From Bacillota bacterium (GTDB taxonomy: Bacteria; Bacillota; Clostridia; Saccharofermentanales; Fastidiosipilaceae), in NCBI GenBank assembly GCA_023420715.1, contig JAEZVR010000044.1, positions 1 to 6,583 on the forward strand: a DNA stretch of 6,583 nt, read 5' to 3'. Numbering within the stretch: position 1 is the stretch's first letter; each line of letters begins with the position of its first letter. The notes beneath the pieces were generated by a model that ran no database searches, was not told the origin of the DNA, and saw nothing but the letters and a program-made list of their open reading frames with translations. Shown in pieces: positions 1-6,079 of the stretch. Position numbers and translations under genes: made by a program.

Positions 1-126
1 GAGCAGATACAGCAATTTAAAGCGGAGAGTGCGCGTCTGCGATCCGAGGTGGATCAAGCAGCTTTAGATCAACTAGAAGCAAATATTTATCGCTTTGTGG
101 AAGACCATCCGGATGCTTTAGAATAG
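1..126 (+). CDS. C-terminal end of an unidentified protein (5' part outside window)
   Basis: An open frame runs from base 1 to a TAG stop at 124-126, giving the last 41 residues of a protein that begins before the window. The piece is rich in Gln, Glu, Ala and Asp and has heptad-like spacing of hydrophobic residues, so it is probably alpha-helical, and it ends in an acidic tail (YRFVEDHPDALE). The perfect terminator 15 bases after the stop supports it as the true end of a transcription unit. I cannot assign a family from this fragment. The helical acidic character would fit a small helical regulator or a coiled-coil protein, but that is only a guess. Confidence is high that it is coding and nil for function. 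Confidence 0.7.
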   Translation, partial: EQIQQFKAESARLRSEVDQAALDQLEANIYRFVEDHPDALE

Positions 127-141
127 GCAAGCTTACGTGAG

Positions 142-178
142 ATCTAAAAAAGCCGTTCCTCGAACGGCTTTTTTAGAT
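142..178. terminator. Bidirectional intrinsic terminator
   Basis: A perfect inverted repeat with 17-bp arms (142-158 and 162-178) surrounds a 3-base loop CTC (159-161). The GC core is AGCCGTTC/GAACGGCT, flanked by an A-run on the left and a T-run on the right, so the transcript ends in a U-tract in either direction. It lies 15 bases after the stop of the forward gene and 17 bases after the end of the small reverse-strand gene. It can therefore stop both convergent transcripts, including read-through from the asparaginase gene. Confidence 0.93.
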
Positions 179-195
179 TCAATGTTTTTAAAGCA

Positions 196-295
196 TTAAT
201 GGGTTTTGGTATACCATTTAAAACCCAAGAAACCTATGGCCGACACAAAGACCAGGATAGACGAGAATGCCGGGGCGCATGAATTTTCGTTTCAT
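196..295 (-). pseudogene. Small single-span membrane peptide gene, frame interrupted at a C4 run
   Basis: On the reverse strand an ATG at 295-293 follows an AAGGAG site with ideal 5-base spacing. The direct frame gives a 25-residue peptide starting MKRKFMRPG and stopping at TAA 220-218. The +1 frame stays open to a TAA at 198-196 and encodes a hydrophobic segment (SSILVFVSAIGFLGF) followed by KWYTKTH, but it has no start codon of its own. If one C is skipped or removed at the CCCC run (plus-strand GGGG, 272-275), the two join into a 32-residue peptide: a basic N-terminus MKRKFMRP, one membrane-spanning helix and a short polar basic tail. The sequence could therefore be a recently broken small gene, an assembly error, or a gene needing a +1 frameshift at CCC-C. 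The family is not recognised. Size and topology resemble small membrane peptides, including some type I toxins, but nothing here shows that function. It lies downstream of the asparaginase gene on the same strand, with the terminator at 142-178 directly after it. Confidence 0.45.
200..227. repeat. Inverted repeat near the 3' end of the small gene
   Basis: TGGGTTTT (200-207) is repeated inverted as AAAACCCA (220-227), and the 12-base loop contains the self-complementary octamer GGTATACC (208-215). In the reverse-strand transcript it forms an 8-bp hairpin across the last codons and stop of the small peptide gene. It lacks an adjacent U-tract, so it does not look like a terminator of its own. 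It might protect the transcript end or influence translation of the short gene, but no role can be shown from sequence. Confidence 0.4.
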
Positions 296-300
296 AAAAT

Positions 301-306
301 CTCCTT
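301..306 (-). promoter_or_regulatory. Strong ribosome binding site of the small membrane peptide
   Basis: The reverse strand reads AAGGAG, then five bases (ATTTT), then ATG. It is among the strongest Shine-Dalgarno matches in the window and is the main argument that the short gene at 196-295 is or was translated. The surrounding gap 296-393 is very AT-rich and I could not place a convincing promoter in it. Confidence 0.6.
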
Positions 307-393
307 CTGTTATTTTTTAAAATTTTTACATAAATAATAGGAGAATTAATGCGTCATTTTGAGTTGTTATTTAAAAGTTCAAAAACGATGGTA

Positions 394-1398
394 TTACAAA
401 CTGATTTCGCCATAGTAGGCTTTGCCAAATTCACGCACAATATACCCATAGTCACTGGATTGTCCTAATAACCACATGAGCTTGGTAACAGCGGCTTCTG
501 TTGTCATATCAAAAGCTTCGATGGCGCCTTTTTCTTTAAGTAGTCTGCCGGTTTCGTAACGGGAAAAATCGGAGCGTTCATAGAGGCATTGAGAGGTGAT
601 CACAATGGGGATGCCAGATTGAATAATTTTTTCCAAGGCACTGACATGGTCTCGGCGCAAACAATGCAATCCGCCGATTCCAAATGCTTCAATCACCAAG
701 CCTTTATAGTTCATCTGAATGAGCCGTTCGAAGATTTCGGGATTCAGCCCTGGGATGAGTTTTAGGAGAAAGACATCACTGCACATGCGATCGTTTAGAC
801 ACATGCGGAGATTGCTTTGGCGTGGCGGCAGGTGATCCTTAAAAATTTGTAGACCATCTCCGGAGAGCTGGGCCATTAAGGGCGCATTAATACTCTCAAA
901 GGCGGCAAAATCGGTCGTGTGGGTTTTGACGGCTCTTGTGCCGAGAATGACACGGCGGTTAAAGGCTAGGAAAACACCAGGACAGCCGCTGGCGGCCATC
1001 GCCATTGCAAGGTTTAAATTGGCTGGGGCATCGCTTAAGGGATGATTCATGGGTAATTGAGAACCGGTCAGGACAATTGGTATGGTTGGACATTGCAGCA
1101 TATAGGAAAGCATGGCCGCGGTATAGGCCATGGTATCTGTGCCATGCGTAATCACAATTCCGTCATAGTCCTCATGTGCTTCAAACACGGTGCGGGCAAT
1201 AAATTGCCAGTTTTCAGGCTGAATATTCGAACTGTCTAAGCGCAGAATATCACGGCTGGTCATTTCATAGTGGTCATCTCGTGCATTTAAGTTTGAAATC
1301 AGCTGGTCGATGCTATAGGCGGGCGTTAAGCCATGTTCCCCGTGAGCGGCGGATAAGGTGCCGCCGGTTGCTAGAATTAATAATTTTGGTTTTTTCAT
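394..1398 (-). CDS. ansA: Type I (cytoplasmic) L-asparaginase
   Basis: This encodes an enzyme hydrolysing L-asparagine to L-aspartate and ammonia. The 334 residues match the usual length of the bacterial AnsA family (E. coli AnsA is 338). Visible active-site elements are LATGGT near the N-terminus (residues 9-14, nucleophile Thr14), DSSNI (55-59), HGTDTM (85-90, with the Thr87-Asp88 pair) and Lys158 in TRAVKTH. The C-terminal half has the family pattern SQCLYE followed by DMTTEAAVTKL. There is no signal peptide (MKKPKLLILATGG), so the protein is cytoplasmic, unlike periplasmic type II enzymes. The frame is open upstream to 1494, but the start at 1398 is chosen because it matches the family N-terminus and has AGAGG (1405-1409) six bases before ATG. 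The longer form would also overlap the start of the divergent gene. Glutaminase or Glu-tRNA amidotransferase GatD is less likely, given the length and the absence of a GatD N-terminal domain. It may be transcribed from a promoter in 1435-1463. Confidence 0.93.
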   Translation of the reverse strand: MKKPKLLILATGGTLSAAHGEHGLTPAYSIDQLISNLNARDDHYEMTSRDILRLDSSNIQPENWQFIARTVFEAHEDYDGIVITHGTDTMAYTAAMLSYMLQCPTIPIVLTGSQLPMNHPLSDAPANLNLAMAMAASGCPGVFLAFNRRVILGTRAVKTHTTDFAAFESINAPLMAQLSGDGLQIFKDHLPPRQSNLRMCLNDRMCSDVFLLKLIPGLNPEIFERLIQMNYKGLVIEAFGIGGLHCLRRDHVSALEKIIQSGIPIVITSQCLYERSDFSRYETGRLLKEKGAIEAFDMTTEAAVTKLMWLLGQSSDYGYIVREFGKAYYGEISL

Positions 1399-1434
1399 AC
1401 AGATCCTCTTTTGCCAGATGGCATCATCGTACCC

Positions 1435-1463
1435 ATATTGCCATGAAGTCACCGGCGGTTCAA
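1435..1463 (-). promoter_or_regulatory. Possible promoter of the asparaginase gene
   Basis: On the reverse strand TTGAAC (1463-1458) is followed after exactly 17 bases by CAATAT (1440-1435), which is preceded by TG at the extended -10 position. The hexamers are imperfect (about 4/6 and 3/6 matches), so spacing and location are the main support. The predicted transcript would have a leader of roughly 30 bases carrying the AGAGG ribosome binding site. The -35 element lies next to the divergent -10 box at 1473-1478, so the two promoters face away from each other and may compete. Confidence 0.35.
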
Positions 1464-1469
1464 ATCCAT

Positions 1470-1478
1470 TGATATAAT
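1470..1478 (+). promoter_or_regulatory. Extended -10 promoter of the alaX-like gene
   Basis: TGATATAAT is a consensus TATAAT box (1473-1478) with TG one base upstream, the extended -10 form that can work without a good -35 box. No clear -35 hexamer is present at 16-18 bases. Transcription would begin about 7 bases after the box, at or next to position 1485, which is the A of the ATG of the following gene. This predicts a leaderless message. Confidence 0.6.
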
Positions 1479-1484
1479 TAAAAT

Positions 1485-2759
1485 ATGGAGACACAACCGA
1501 TTACTTTTGAATTACTCTGTTATCAACATCCAGATCTTCGTCAATTTCACACCACGGTTATGGCTTGTCAGCCATGGTCTGCTTTGGGTTTAAAACAGCC
1601 TGCCCATTTATTGAATACAGATCAAACCTTATGGGGAATTGCGCTAAAACAGACGGCGTTTTATCCAGAAGGTGGCGGTCAGCCATCGGATAGAGGTGTT
1701 CTACGTGTGAGTCCGAATCAGGTGCTTCAGGTGCACGACGTTCAGCGGTTGTCTGGCGTCATCTGGCATGCTTTGGATATTGCTTTGCCCCTCGGTACAC
1801 CCATCACGGGAGAAGTCGAGGATGGACGCCGGCGAGATTTGTCTGTACAGCATACCGCAGAGCATTTGTTATCTGGCTTAATTCGCAAGCTTTTTGGTTA
1901 CAACAATGTGGGTTTTCATTTGAGTGATACCGAGATGACACTCGATTTTGATGCCGTATTAACAGATGATCAGTTGGAACAGCTTTTAATGAGAGCAGAT
2001 GAGCTCATTGCCGAAAACCGACCCGTTACGGTGACCTATCAAAATGAAGATACACCCAATGCCTATCGATCTAAGAAAGCCCTTGAAGGGGAAGTGCGCG
2101 TGGTGACCATTCCAGATGTGGATGTGTGTGCCTGTTGTGGCACCCATGTGTCTGCGACGGGTGAAATCGGTGCAATTGAAGTCGTGCACAAAGAGAAAAT
2201 TCGAGGGGGCAGTCGTTTAACGGTGCTAGCTGGTGCACGTGCTAGACGGTACTTGCATCAACTACAGCGCCAAGCAAAACAGGTCGGTCAGTTTTTGTCT
2301 TGTCCCGTTGATCAAACCGCCGCTGCCGTATTTGTCTTGCAAAGTCAATTGGAGCAATGCAAAGATGAGATCAAAGAGCTGCAAAAATCGATGCACCATT
2401 TGCGGATCAGTACATTACCTGCCAATTTAAAGCACCTCGCGTTGGTTTTGCCATCCATGGATGCGGTGCATTTTAAGGCCCTCAGTCAGCAAGTTTTAGC
2501 ACAGATTCAAGGTGTTTTATGTGTGATCTTACCCCATGCCCGTCAGTCAGGCTATCAATATCTCATCTTGAGTCGAGATCGCGCAGCCGAAACCTATCAG
2601 GCGATGTGGGAAGAACCACTAAAACTCAAAGGCGGTGGGAGAACAGGTTTTTTTCAGGGTGTGACGGCAGTGTCAAAATCGGATTTTGAACAGTTTATTG
2701 TTGCGCTTCCAGAGTGGACCTTTATTGATTGGAGCCCATCGCAAGAGGACGGCTCATGA
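1485..2759 (+). CDS. Alanyl-tRNA editing protein, long AlaX type with DHHA1 domain
   Basis: This is a free-standing trans-editing hydrolase related to the editing half of alanyl-tRNA synthetase. Such proteins remove wrongly attached amino acids, mainly serine and sometimes glycine, from tRNA-Ala. The 424 residues lack the synthetase catalytic domain. Order of parts: a beta-barrel domain with PEGGGQPSDRG (61-71), the editing domain with HTAEH (His123, His127) and CACCGTH (Cys217, His221) forming the expected zinc site, a short helical coiled-coil-like stretch (about 285-307), and a C-terminal DHHA1 domain ending in LKGGGRTGFFQG (381-392). The C-terminal domain marks the long AlaX class and should help bind the tRNA elbow. 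ATG 1485 has no Shine-Dalgarno upstream and sits at the predicted transcription start, so it may be leaderless. GGAG lies inside the first codons, and an ATT at codon 6 would be the only nearby alternative start. It overlaps the transporter gene by four bases. Confidence 0.9.
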   Translation: METQPITFELLCYQHPDLRQFHTTVMACQPWSALGLKQPAHLLNTDQTLWGIALKQTAFYPEGGGQPSDRGVLRVSPNQVLQVHDVQRLSGVIWHALDIALPLGTPITGEVEDGRRRDLSVQHTAEHLLSGLIRKLFGYNNVGFHLSDTEMTLDFDAVLTDDQLEQLLMRADELIAENRPVTVTYQNEDTPNAYRSKKALEGEVRVVTIPDVDVCACCGTHVSATGEIGAIEVVHKEKIRGGSRLTVLAGARARRYLHQLQRQAKQVGQFLSCPVDQTAAAVFVLQSQLEQCKDEIKELQKSMHHLRISTLPANLKHLALVLPSMDAVHFKALSQQVLAQIQGVLCVILPHARQSGYQYLILSRDRAAETYQAMWEEPLKLKGGGRTGFFQGVTAVSKSDFEQFIVALPEWTFIDWSPSQEDGS

Positions 2760-3706
2760 GTGGATCATTCGTTTCGCGTAAATCTGTGTGGCAGAATCCT
2801 CTGATTGCGCTCATTGGTATATTGATTAGTGTCACGCTATGGGGAAGTGCTTTTCCAGCGGTTAAAACCGCCTATGCCTGGTTTGGGATTCAATCAGATT
2901 CGACGACTGCAATCCCTCAGCTGTTGACCTTGGCGGGTAGTCGTTTTTTGCTTGCTGGATTGCTGGTTTTAATTTTTTCTGCCATTCAAGAAAAAAGATG
3001 GCTGTGGCCACATCAGGCGCATTTGTCGGATATCTGCCTGTTGGCTTTTGTGCAAACGGTTTTACAATATGCGACATTCTTCATCGGCTTAAGTCATATT
3101 CGGGGGGCGACCGGATCCATTTTATCTTCGATGTCGGCTTTTTTTGCCATTATTTTAGCAGCTGTTTTTTTGAAAACTGAGCGGATGACAGCTTGTAAAT
3201 ATCTTGGTTGTGGGCTCGGTATCTTGGCCGTTATTTTATTAAATGTGAAATCAGGTTCGCTTGACTGGCATTTTAGCTGGCAGGGAGAGGGCTTAATGCT
3301 GGTATCCAGCTTAACGTCTGCTGTTGCACAGGTTATCAGTAAACCAATGGCACAGCGCACGAACCCAAAATGGTTGTGCGGCTGGCAGTTTGTGATCGGT
3401 GGGATGTGTTTAACCGTTGTGGGTTTCGGACTTGGCGGTCGGTTATACCCTCAAACCCATGGCGCCATTCTTTTGTTACTCTACTTAGGCTTTTTGTCGG
3501 CTGTTGCCTTTACCTTGTGGACGATATTGGTGAAGTATCATGAGGTGGGTCATATGAGTATTTTTAAAGGTCTTATTCCCGTGGTGGGCACTTTGGGATC
3601 AGCGCTTATTTTAAAAGAAACCATTCATGTTTTTCACTATGCGTTGGCGCTTCTTCTGATGCTTTTGGGTATTGTTCTGATTCATCTAAAGCCAAAAGGC
3701 AGATGA
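2756..3706 (+). CDS. EamA/DMT-family transporter, ten membrane helices
   Basis: This is a 316-residue polytopic inner-membrane protein of the drug/metabolite transporter superfamily, whose members export amino acids, metabolites or drugs. About ten hydrophobic helices are visible (roughly residues 15-36, 56-76, 92-112, 118-138, 145-163, 178-196, 207-227, 236-258, 267-287 and 293-311), forming two five-helix EamA repeats. Typical features are LWGSAFPAVK in helix 1, a SRF motif at the start of helix 2, and FLKTE and ILKET after helices 4 and 9. ATG 2756 is chosen because AAGAGG lies seven bases upstream and the ATGA overlap with the alaX-like stop gives translational coupling. A TTG at 2729 could extend it by nine residues but has no comparable site. 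The substrate cannot be read from sequence. Coupling to a tRNA-editing gene makes an amino-acid exporter thinkable, but this is inference. Confidence 0.9.
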   Translation: MSGSFVSRKSVWQNPLIALIGILISVTLWGSAFPAVKTAYAWFGIQSDSTTAIPQLLTLAGSRFLLAGLLVLIFSAIQEKRWLWPHQAHLSDICLLAFVQTVLQYATFFIGLSHIRGATGSILSSMSAFFAIILAAVFLKTERMTACKYLGCGLGILAVILLNVKSGSLDWHFSWQGEGLMLVSSLTSAVAQVISKPMAQRTNPKWLCGWQFVIGGMCLTVVGFGLGGRLYPQTHGAILLLLYLGFLSAVAFTLWTILVKYHEVGHMSIFKGLIPVVGTLGSALILKETIHVFHYALALLLMLLGIVLIHLKPKGR

Positions 3707-3744
3707 TCAAGGCTGGAATGACAGGTGCCCCATAACAATTTACG

Positions 3745-3774
3745 GTGACATATGATTAAATAGTGCATAAGAAT
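3745..3774 (+). promoter_or_regulatory. Weak candidate promoter upstream of ruvC
   Basis: The gap between the transporter and ruvC contains GTGACA (3745-3750, five of six matches to the -35 consensus) and AAGAAT (3769-3774, four of six) with an 18-base spacer. The predicted start lies about 15-18 bases before the ruvC ribosome binding site. I see no terminator after the transporter, so ruvC may also be reached by read-through. No palindromic LexA-type box (GAAC-N4-6-GTTC) is visible in this gap. Confidence 0.25.
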
Positions 3775-3798
3775 CTGTTGTAGAACCAGGATGGAATG

Positions 3799-4302
3799 AT
3801 GATTATTTTGGGATTTGACCCCGGATATGCCATTACGGGATATGGCGTGATTGAACAACAGCAAGGTCGGTTAAAACCTCTGGATTACGGGGTTATTACC
3901 ACCGCTTCTGACATGCCATTTGAGCATCGCTTGTTTCGTGTCTTTGAAGGCGCAAGAGCCCTGCTTCAACATTGGAAACCCGCTGTCATCGCTGTTGAAG
4001 AACTTTTTTTTAGTAATAATAAGACCACGGGTATAGGAACAGCACAAGCCAGGGGTGCTGTCTTGATTGCAGCCGCAGAAGGGCGATATCCTGTCTATGA
4101 ATATACGCCGATGCAAATTAAAAAGGCTGTAACGGGTTATGGCAAAGCTCAAAAACAGCAAGTTCAGCTGATGGTTCAACAACTCTTAAATCTAAAACAA
4201 AAACCCAAGCCAGATGATGCGGCAGATGCGTTGGCTGTAGCGATTTGTCAAGCCAATATGGGTCAGCTTGAACGCTTTAAGGCGGTGGGTGGTTATCAAT
4301 AA
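3799..4302 (+). CDS. ruvC: Holliday junction endonuclease RuvC
   Basis: RuvC is a homodimeric endonuclease that cuts Holliday junctions symmetrically, finishing recombination and repair together with RuvAB. The protein has 167 residues, close to the usual length. The four acidic metal-binding residues are all visible, numbering from the second ATG: Asp7 in ILGFDPG, Glu67 in AVEELFF, and Asp140 and Asp143 in PDDAADALA. The conserved YTPMQIKKAVTGYGKAQK stretch before the last pair matches the family. Two ATGs lie in tandem (3796 and 3799). The second is preferred because AGGA (3788-3791) is seven bases upstream of it and only four from the first, but the difference is one residue. The ruvA start follows after 20 bases, indicating one operon. 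Confidence 0.96.
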   Translation: MIILGFDPGYAITGYGVIEQQQGRLKPLDYGVITTASDMPFEHRLFRVFEGARALLQHWKPAVIAVEELFFSNNKTTGIGTAQARGAVLIAAAEGRYPVYEYTPMQIKKAVTGYGKAQKQQVQLMVQQLLNLKQKPKPDDAADALAVAICQANMGQLERFKAVGGYQ

Positions 4303-4322
4303 AATGGGAATGGGGGCACATC

Positions 4323-4937
4323 ATGTACCATTACATTAAAGGGGAGTTGATCTCGCGCAGTGCAGATGCGATTGTGGTTGAACAGCAGGGGATTGGATAC
4401 GAAATCGGTATGCCATCCAGCCTGTCCGCATCATTGGGCAACATCGGTGATATTGTCAAAGTATATACCGTTCTTTTTGTGCGTGAAGCCGATTTTAGGC
4501 TGTTTGGCTTTGTCGACCGAGAGCAGCGAGCGCTGTTTTTAACCCTGACAGGCGTTTCTGGCATTGGCCCTAAGCTCGCTTTGGCGATTTTAGATCAATT
4601 AGAAACAGATCAATTGGCATTGGCCGTTTTAGAGGCGGATATTGCGACTTTGACGCGCGTAAAAGGTTTGGGTAAAAAGGGTGCGGAACGGTTGATTATT
4701 GAGATTCGGGATAAGCTCAAAAAACAATGGCAAGGAGATGTCAGCACCACCTTGTCCAGTGCGCGTCAAGCAGCTAAAACAATTGTATCCAATAAACAAC
4801 AAGATGTTTTGGATGCGTTGTTGGTGTTGGGGTACAATCCCACGGAAGCAGAGAAATTGGTCGTAGCATCTTTTGATGAGTCCAAAGATCTTTCTGCCAA
4901 TATTCAAGCGGCATTAAAATGTGCGATGCCGAAATAA
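4323..4937 (+). CDS. ruvA: Holliday junction branch migration complex subunit RuvA
   Basis: RuvA forms the tetramer that holds the four-way DNA junction open and loads the RuvB motor rings. The 204 residues show the three-domain plan: an N-terminal OB-fold (MYHYIKGEL, then GIGYEI, to about residue 64); a middle domain with two helix-hairpin-helix DNA-binding motifs (LTGVSGIGPKLA, about 75-86, and LTRVKGLGKKGAERL, about 110-124); a flexible linker rich in Ser, Gln and Ala; and a C-terminal RuvB-binding domain (DVLDALLVLGYNPTEAEKLV, 161-180). A GGGGG Shine-Dalgarno (4312-4316) stands six bases before ATG. It lies between ruvC and ruvB, with 20 bases before it and 14 after it. Confidence 0.96.
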   Translation: MYHYIKGELISRSADAIVVEQQGIGYEIGMPSSLSASLGNIGDIVKVYTVLFVREADFRLFGFVDREQRALFLTLTGVSGIGPKLALAILDQLETDQLALAVLEADIATLTRVKGLGKKGAERLIIEIRDKLKKQWQGDVSTTLSSARQAAKTIVSNKQQDVLDALLVLGYNPTEAEKLVVASFDESKDLSANIQAALKCAMPK

Positions 4938-4951
4938 GGATGAAATGACAG

Positions 4952-6079
4952 ATGTATGAATCGATGTTTCATGTAGATGATGCCGATCTGGACGTTGTTC
5001 GTTTAACCGATCGTCGATTACAGGAGAATGAAATCGAAGAGGTTAAGCTAAGACCGAAGGTTTTGGCAGATTATTGCGGACAACAAACCATCAAAGAAAA
5101 TTTAAAGGTCTTCATCGAAGCAGCAAAACAACGCCAAGAAGCTTTGGATCATGTGTTGTTGTACGGTCCGCCTGGTTTGGGAAAGACCACATTAGCCTGT
5201 ATTATTGCAAATGAATTGCAGGTGAATATTAAAATTACCTCTGGGCCTGCCATCGAAAAAGCAGGTGATTTGGCGGCTATTTTAACGAATTTAGCACCGC
5301 ACGACGTCTTATTTATCGATGAAATTCACCGCTTAAATCGCAGTGTGGAAGAAGTTTTATATCCGGCAATGGAAGATTTTGCGATTGATATTATGATCGG
5401 AAAAGGGCCGGGTGCGCGTTCTGTTCGGATTGATTTACCGCCATTTACCTTGGTGGGGGCTACGACTAGAGCGGGATTATTGACAGCACCTTTGCGAGAT
5501 CGGTTTGGGGTTGTCTCTCGGTTGAATTTATATTCGCCGGATGAGTTGGCACAGATTTTGGCCAGAGATGCAACCGTTTTGAACATTGGGATTACACCAG
5601 AAGCTTTAGATAATATTGCCCGGCGGTCGAGAGGGACGCCACGTATTGCGATTCGCTTGTTAAAGCGGTTGCGTGACTTTGCTCAAGTGGAGGGGAACGG
5701 ATTGATTTCACAAGCCATTGCAGAAAAGGGACTGGCGGCTTTGCAGATTGACCCTTGCGGCTTGGATGGGGTTGATCTCAGAATTCTCAAAACGATGGCA
5801 GAGATTTTCCATGGTGGTCCGGTTGGTCTTGAAACGCTTGCGGCGACAACCGGAGAAGATGCAACAACCATCGAGGATGTCTATGAGCCTTATCTAATGC
5901 AGTTGGGTTTTTTGATGAAAACCCCGCGCGGCCGCATGTTGACAGATTTATCGTGGCAGCATTTGGGCTTGCCGATTCCAGAAAACTCAGATTTGCGTTC
6001 AAAAGGACAAGATAAAATACAGCGCCTACAGGATCACGCAACACAATTGTCCTTTCTTTCGGGGAAGGAAGACTCATGA
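4952..6079 (+). CDS. ruvB: Holliday junction branch migration ATPase RuvB
   Basis: RuvB is the AAA+ hexameric motor that pumps DNA through the RuvA-bound junction. Visible elements are Walker A GPPGLGKTT (72-80), Walker B LFIDEIHR (120-127), the sensor 1 region GATTRAG (169-175), APLRDRFG with the arginine-finger region (179-186), and the sensor 2 motif RGTPRIA (227-233). A C-terminal winged-helix domain follows, with GLETLAATTGED and YLMQLGFLMKTPRGR (to about 329). At 375 residues it is longer than the usual 330-350, with an acidic N-terminal extension of some 20 residues and a polar C-terminal tail after residue 340. The start is the least certain part. AAGGA (4936-4940) overlaps the ruvA stop and lies 11 bases before ATG 4952, a long spacing. 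ATG 4964 is an in-frame alternative. The stop overlaps the queH start (ATGA). Confidence 0.95.
   Translation: MYESMFHVDDADLDVVRLTDRRLQENEIEEVKLRPKVLADYCGQQTIKENLKVFIEAAKQRQEALDHVLLYGPPGLGKTTLACIIANELQVNIKITSGPAIEKAGDLAAILTNLAPHDVLFIDEIHRLNRSVEEVLYPAMEDFAIDIMIGKGPGARSVRIDLPPFTLVGATTRAGLLTAPLRDRFGVVSRLNLYSPDELAQILARDATVLNIGITPEALDNIARRSRGTPRIAIRLLKRLRDFAQVEGNGLISQAIAEKGLAALQIDPCGLDGVDLRILKTMAEIFHGGPVGLETLAATTGEDATTIEDVYEPYLMQLGFLMKTPRGRMLTDLSWQHLGLPIPENSDLRSKGQDKIQRLQDHATQLSFLSGKEDS

Noticed and set aside
1399..1494. N-terminal extension of the asparaginase to 1494 (32 extra residues)
   Set aside because: The extension overlaps the divergent alaX-like start, does not resemble the family N-terminus, and the internal ATG at 1398 has a well-placed AGAGG site.
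2729..2755. TTG start for the EamA transporter
   Set aside because: It has no ribosome binding site comparable with AAGAGG before ATG 2756, and the ATGA overlap is a typical coupled start.
3094..3360. Reverse-strand open frame of 88 codons inside the transporter gene
   Set aside because: It lies wholly antisense to a clear membrane-protein gene and has no recognisable domain, so it is a shadow frame.
3707..3795. LexA/SOS operator or terminator before ruvC
   Set aside because: I found no GAAC-type palindrome and no GC-rich stem with a T-run. Only a weak promoter-like pair is present.
3871..4182. Reverse-strand open frame of 103 codons inside ruvC
   Set aside because: It is antisense to a gene with all catalytic residues intact and shows no family signature.
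5787..6077. Reverse-strand open frame of 96 codons over the end of ruvB
   Set aside because: It is antisense to the conserved RuvB winged-helix region, and its residue composition looks like a shadow translation.
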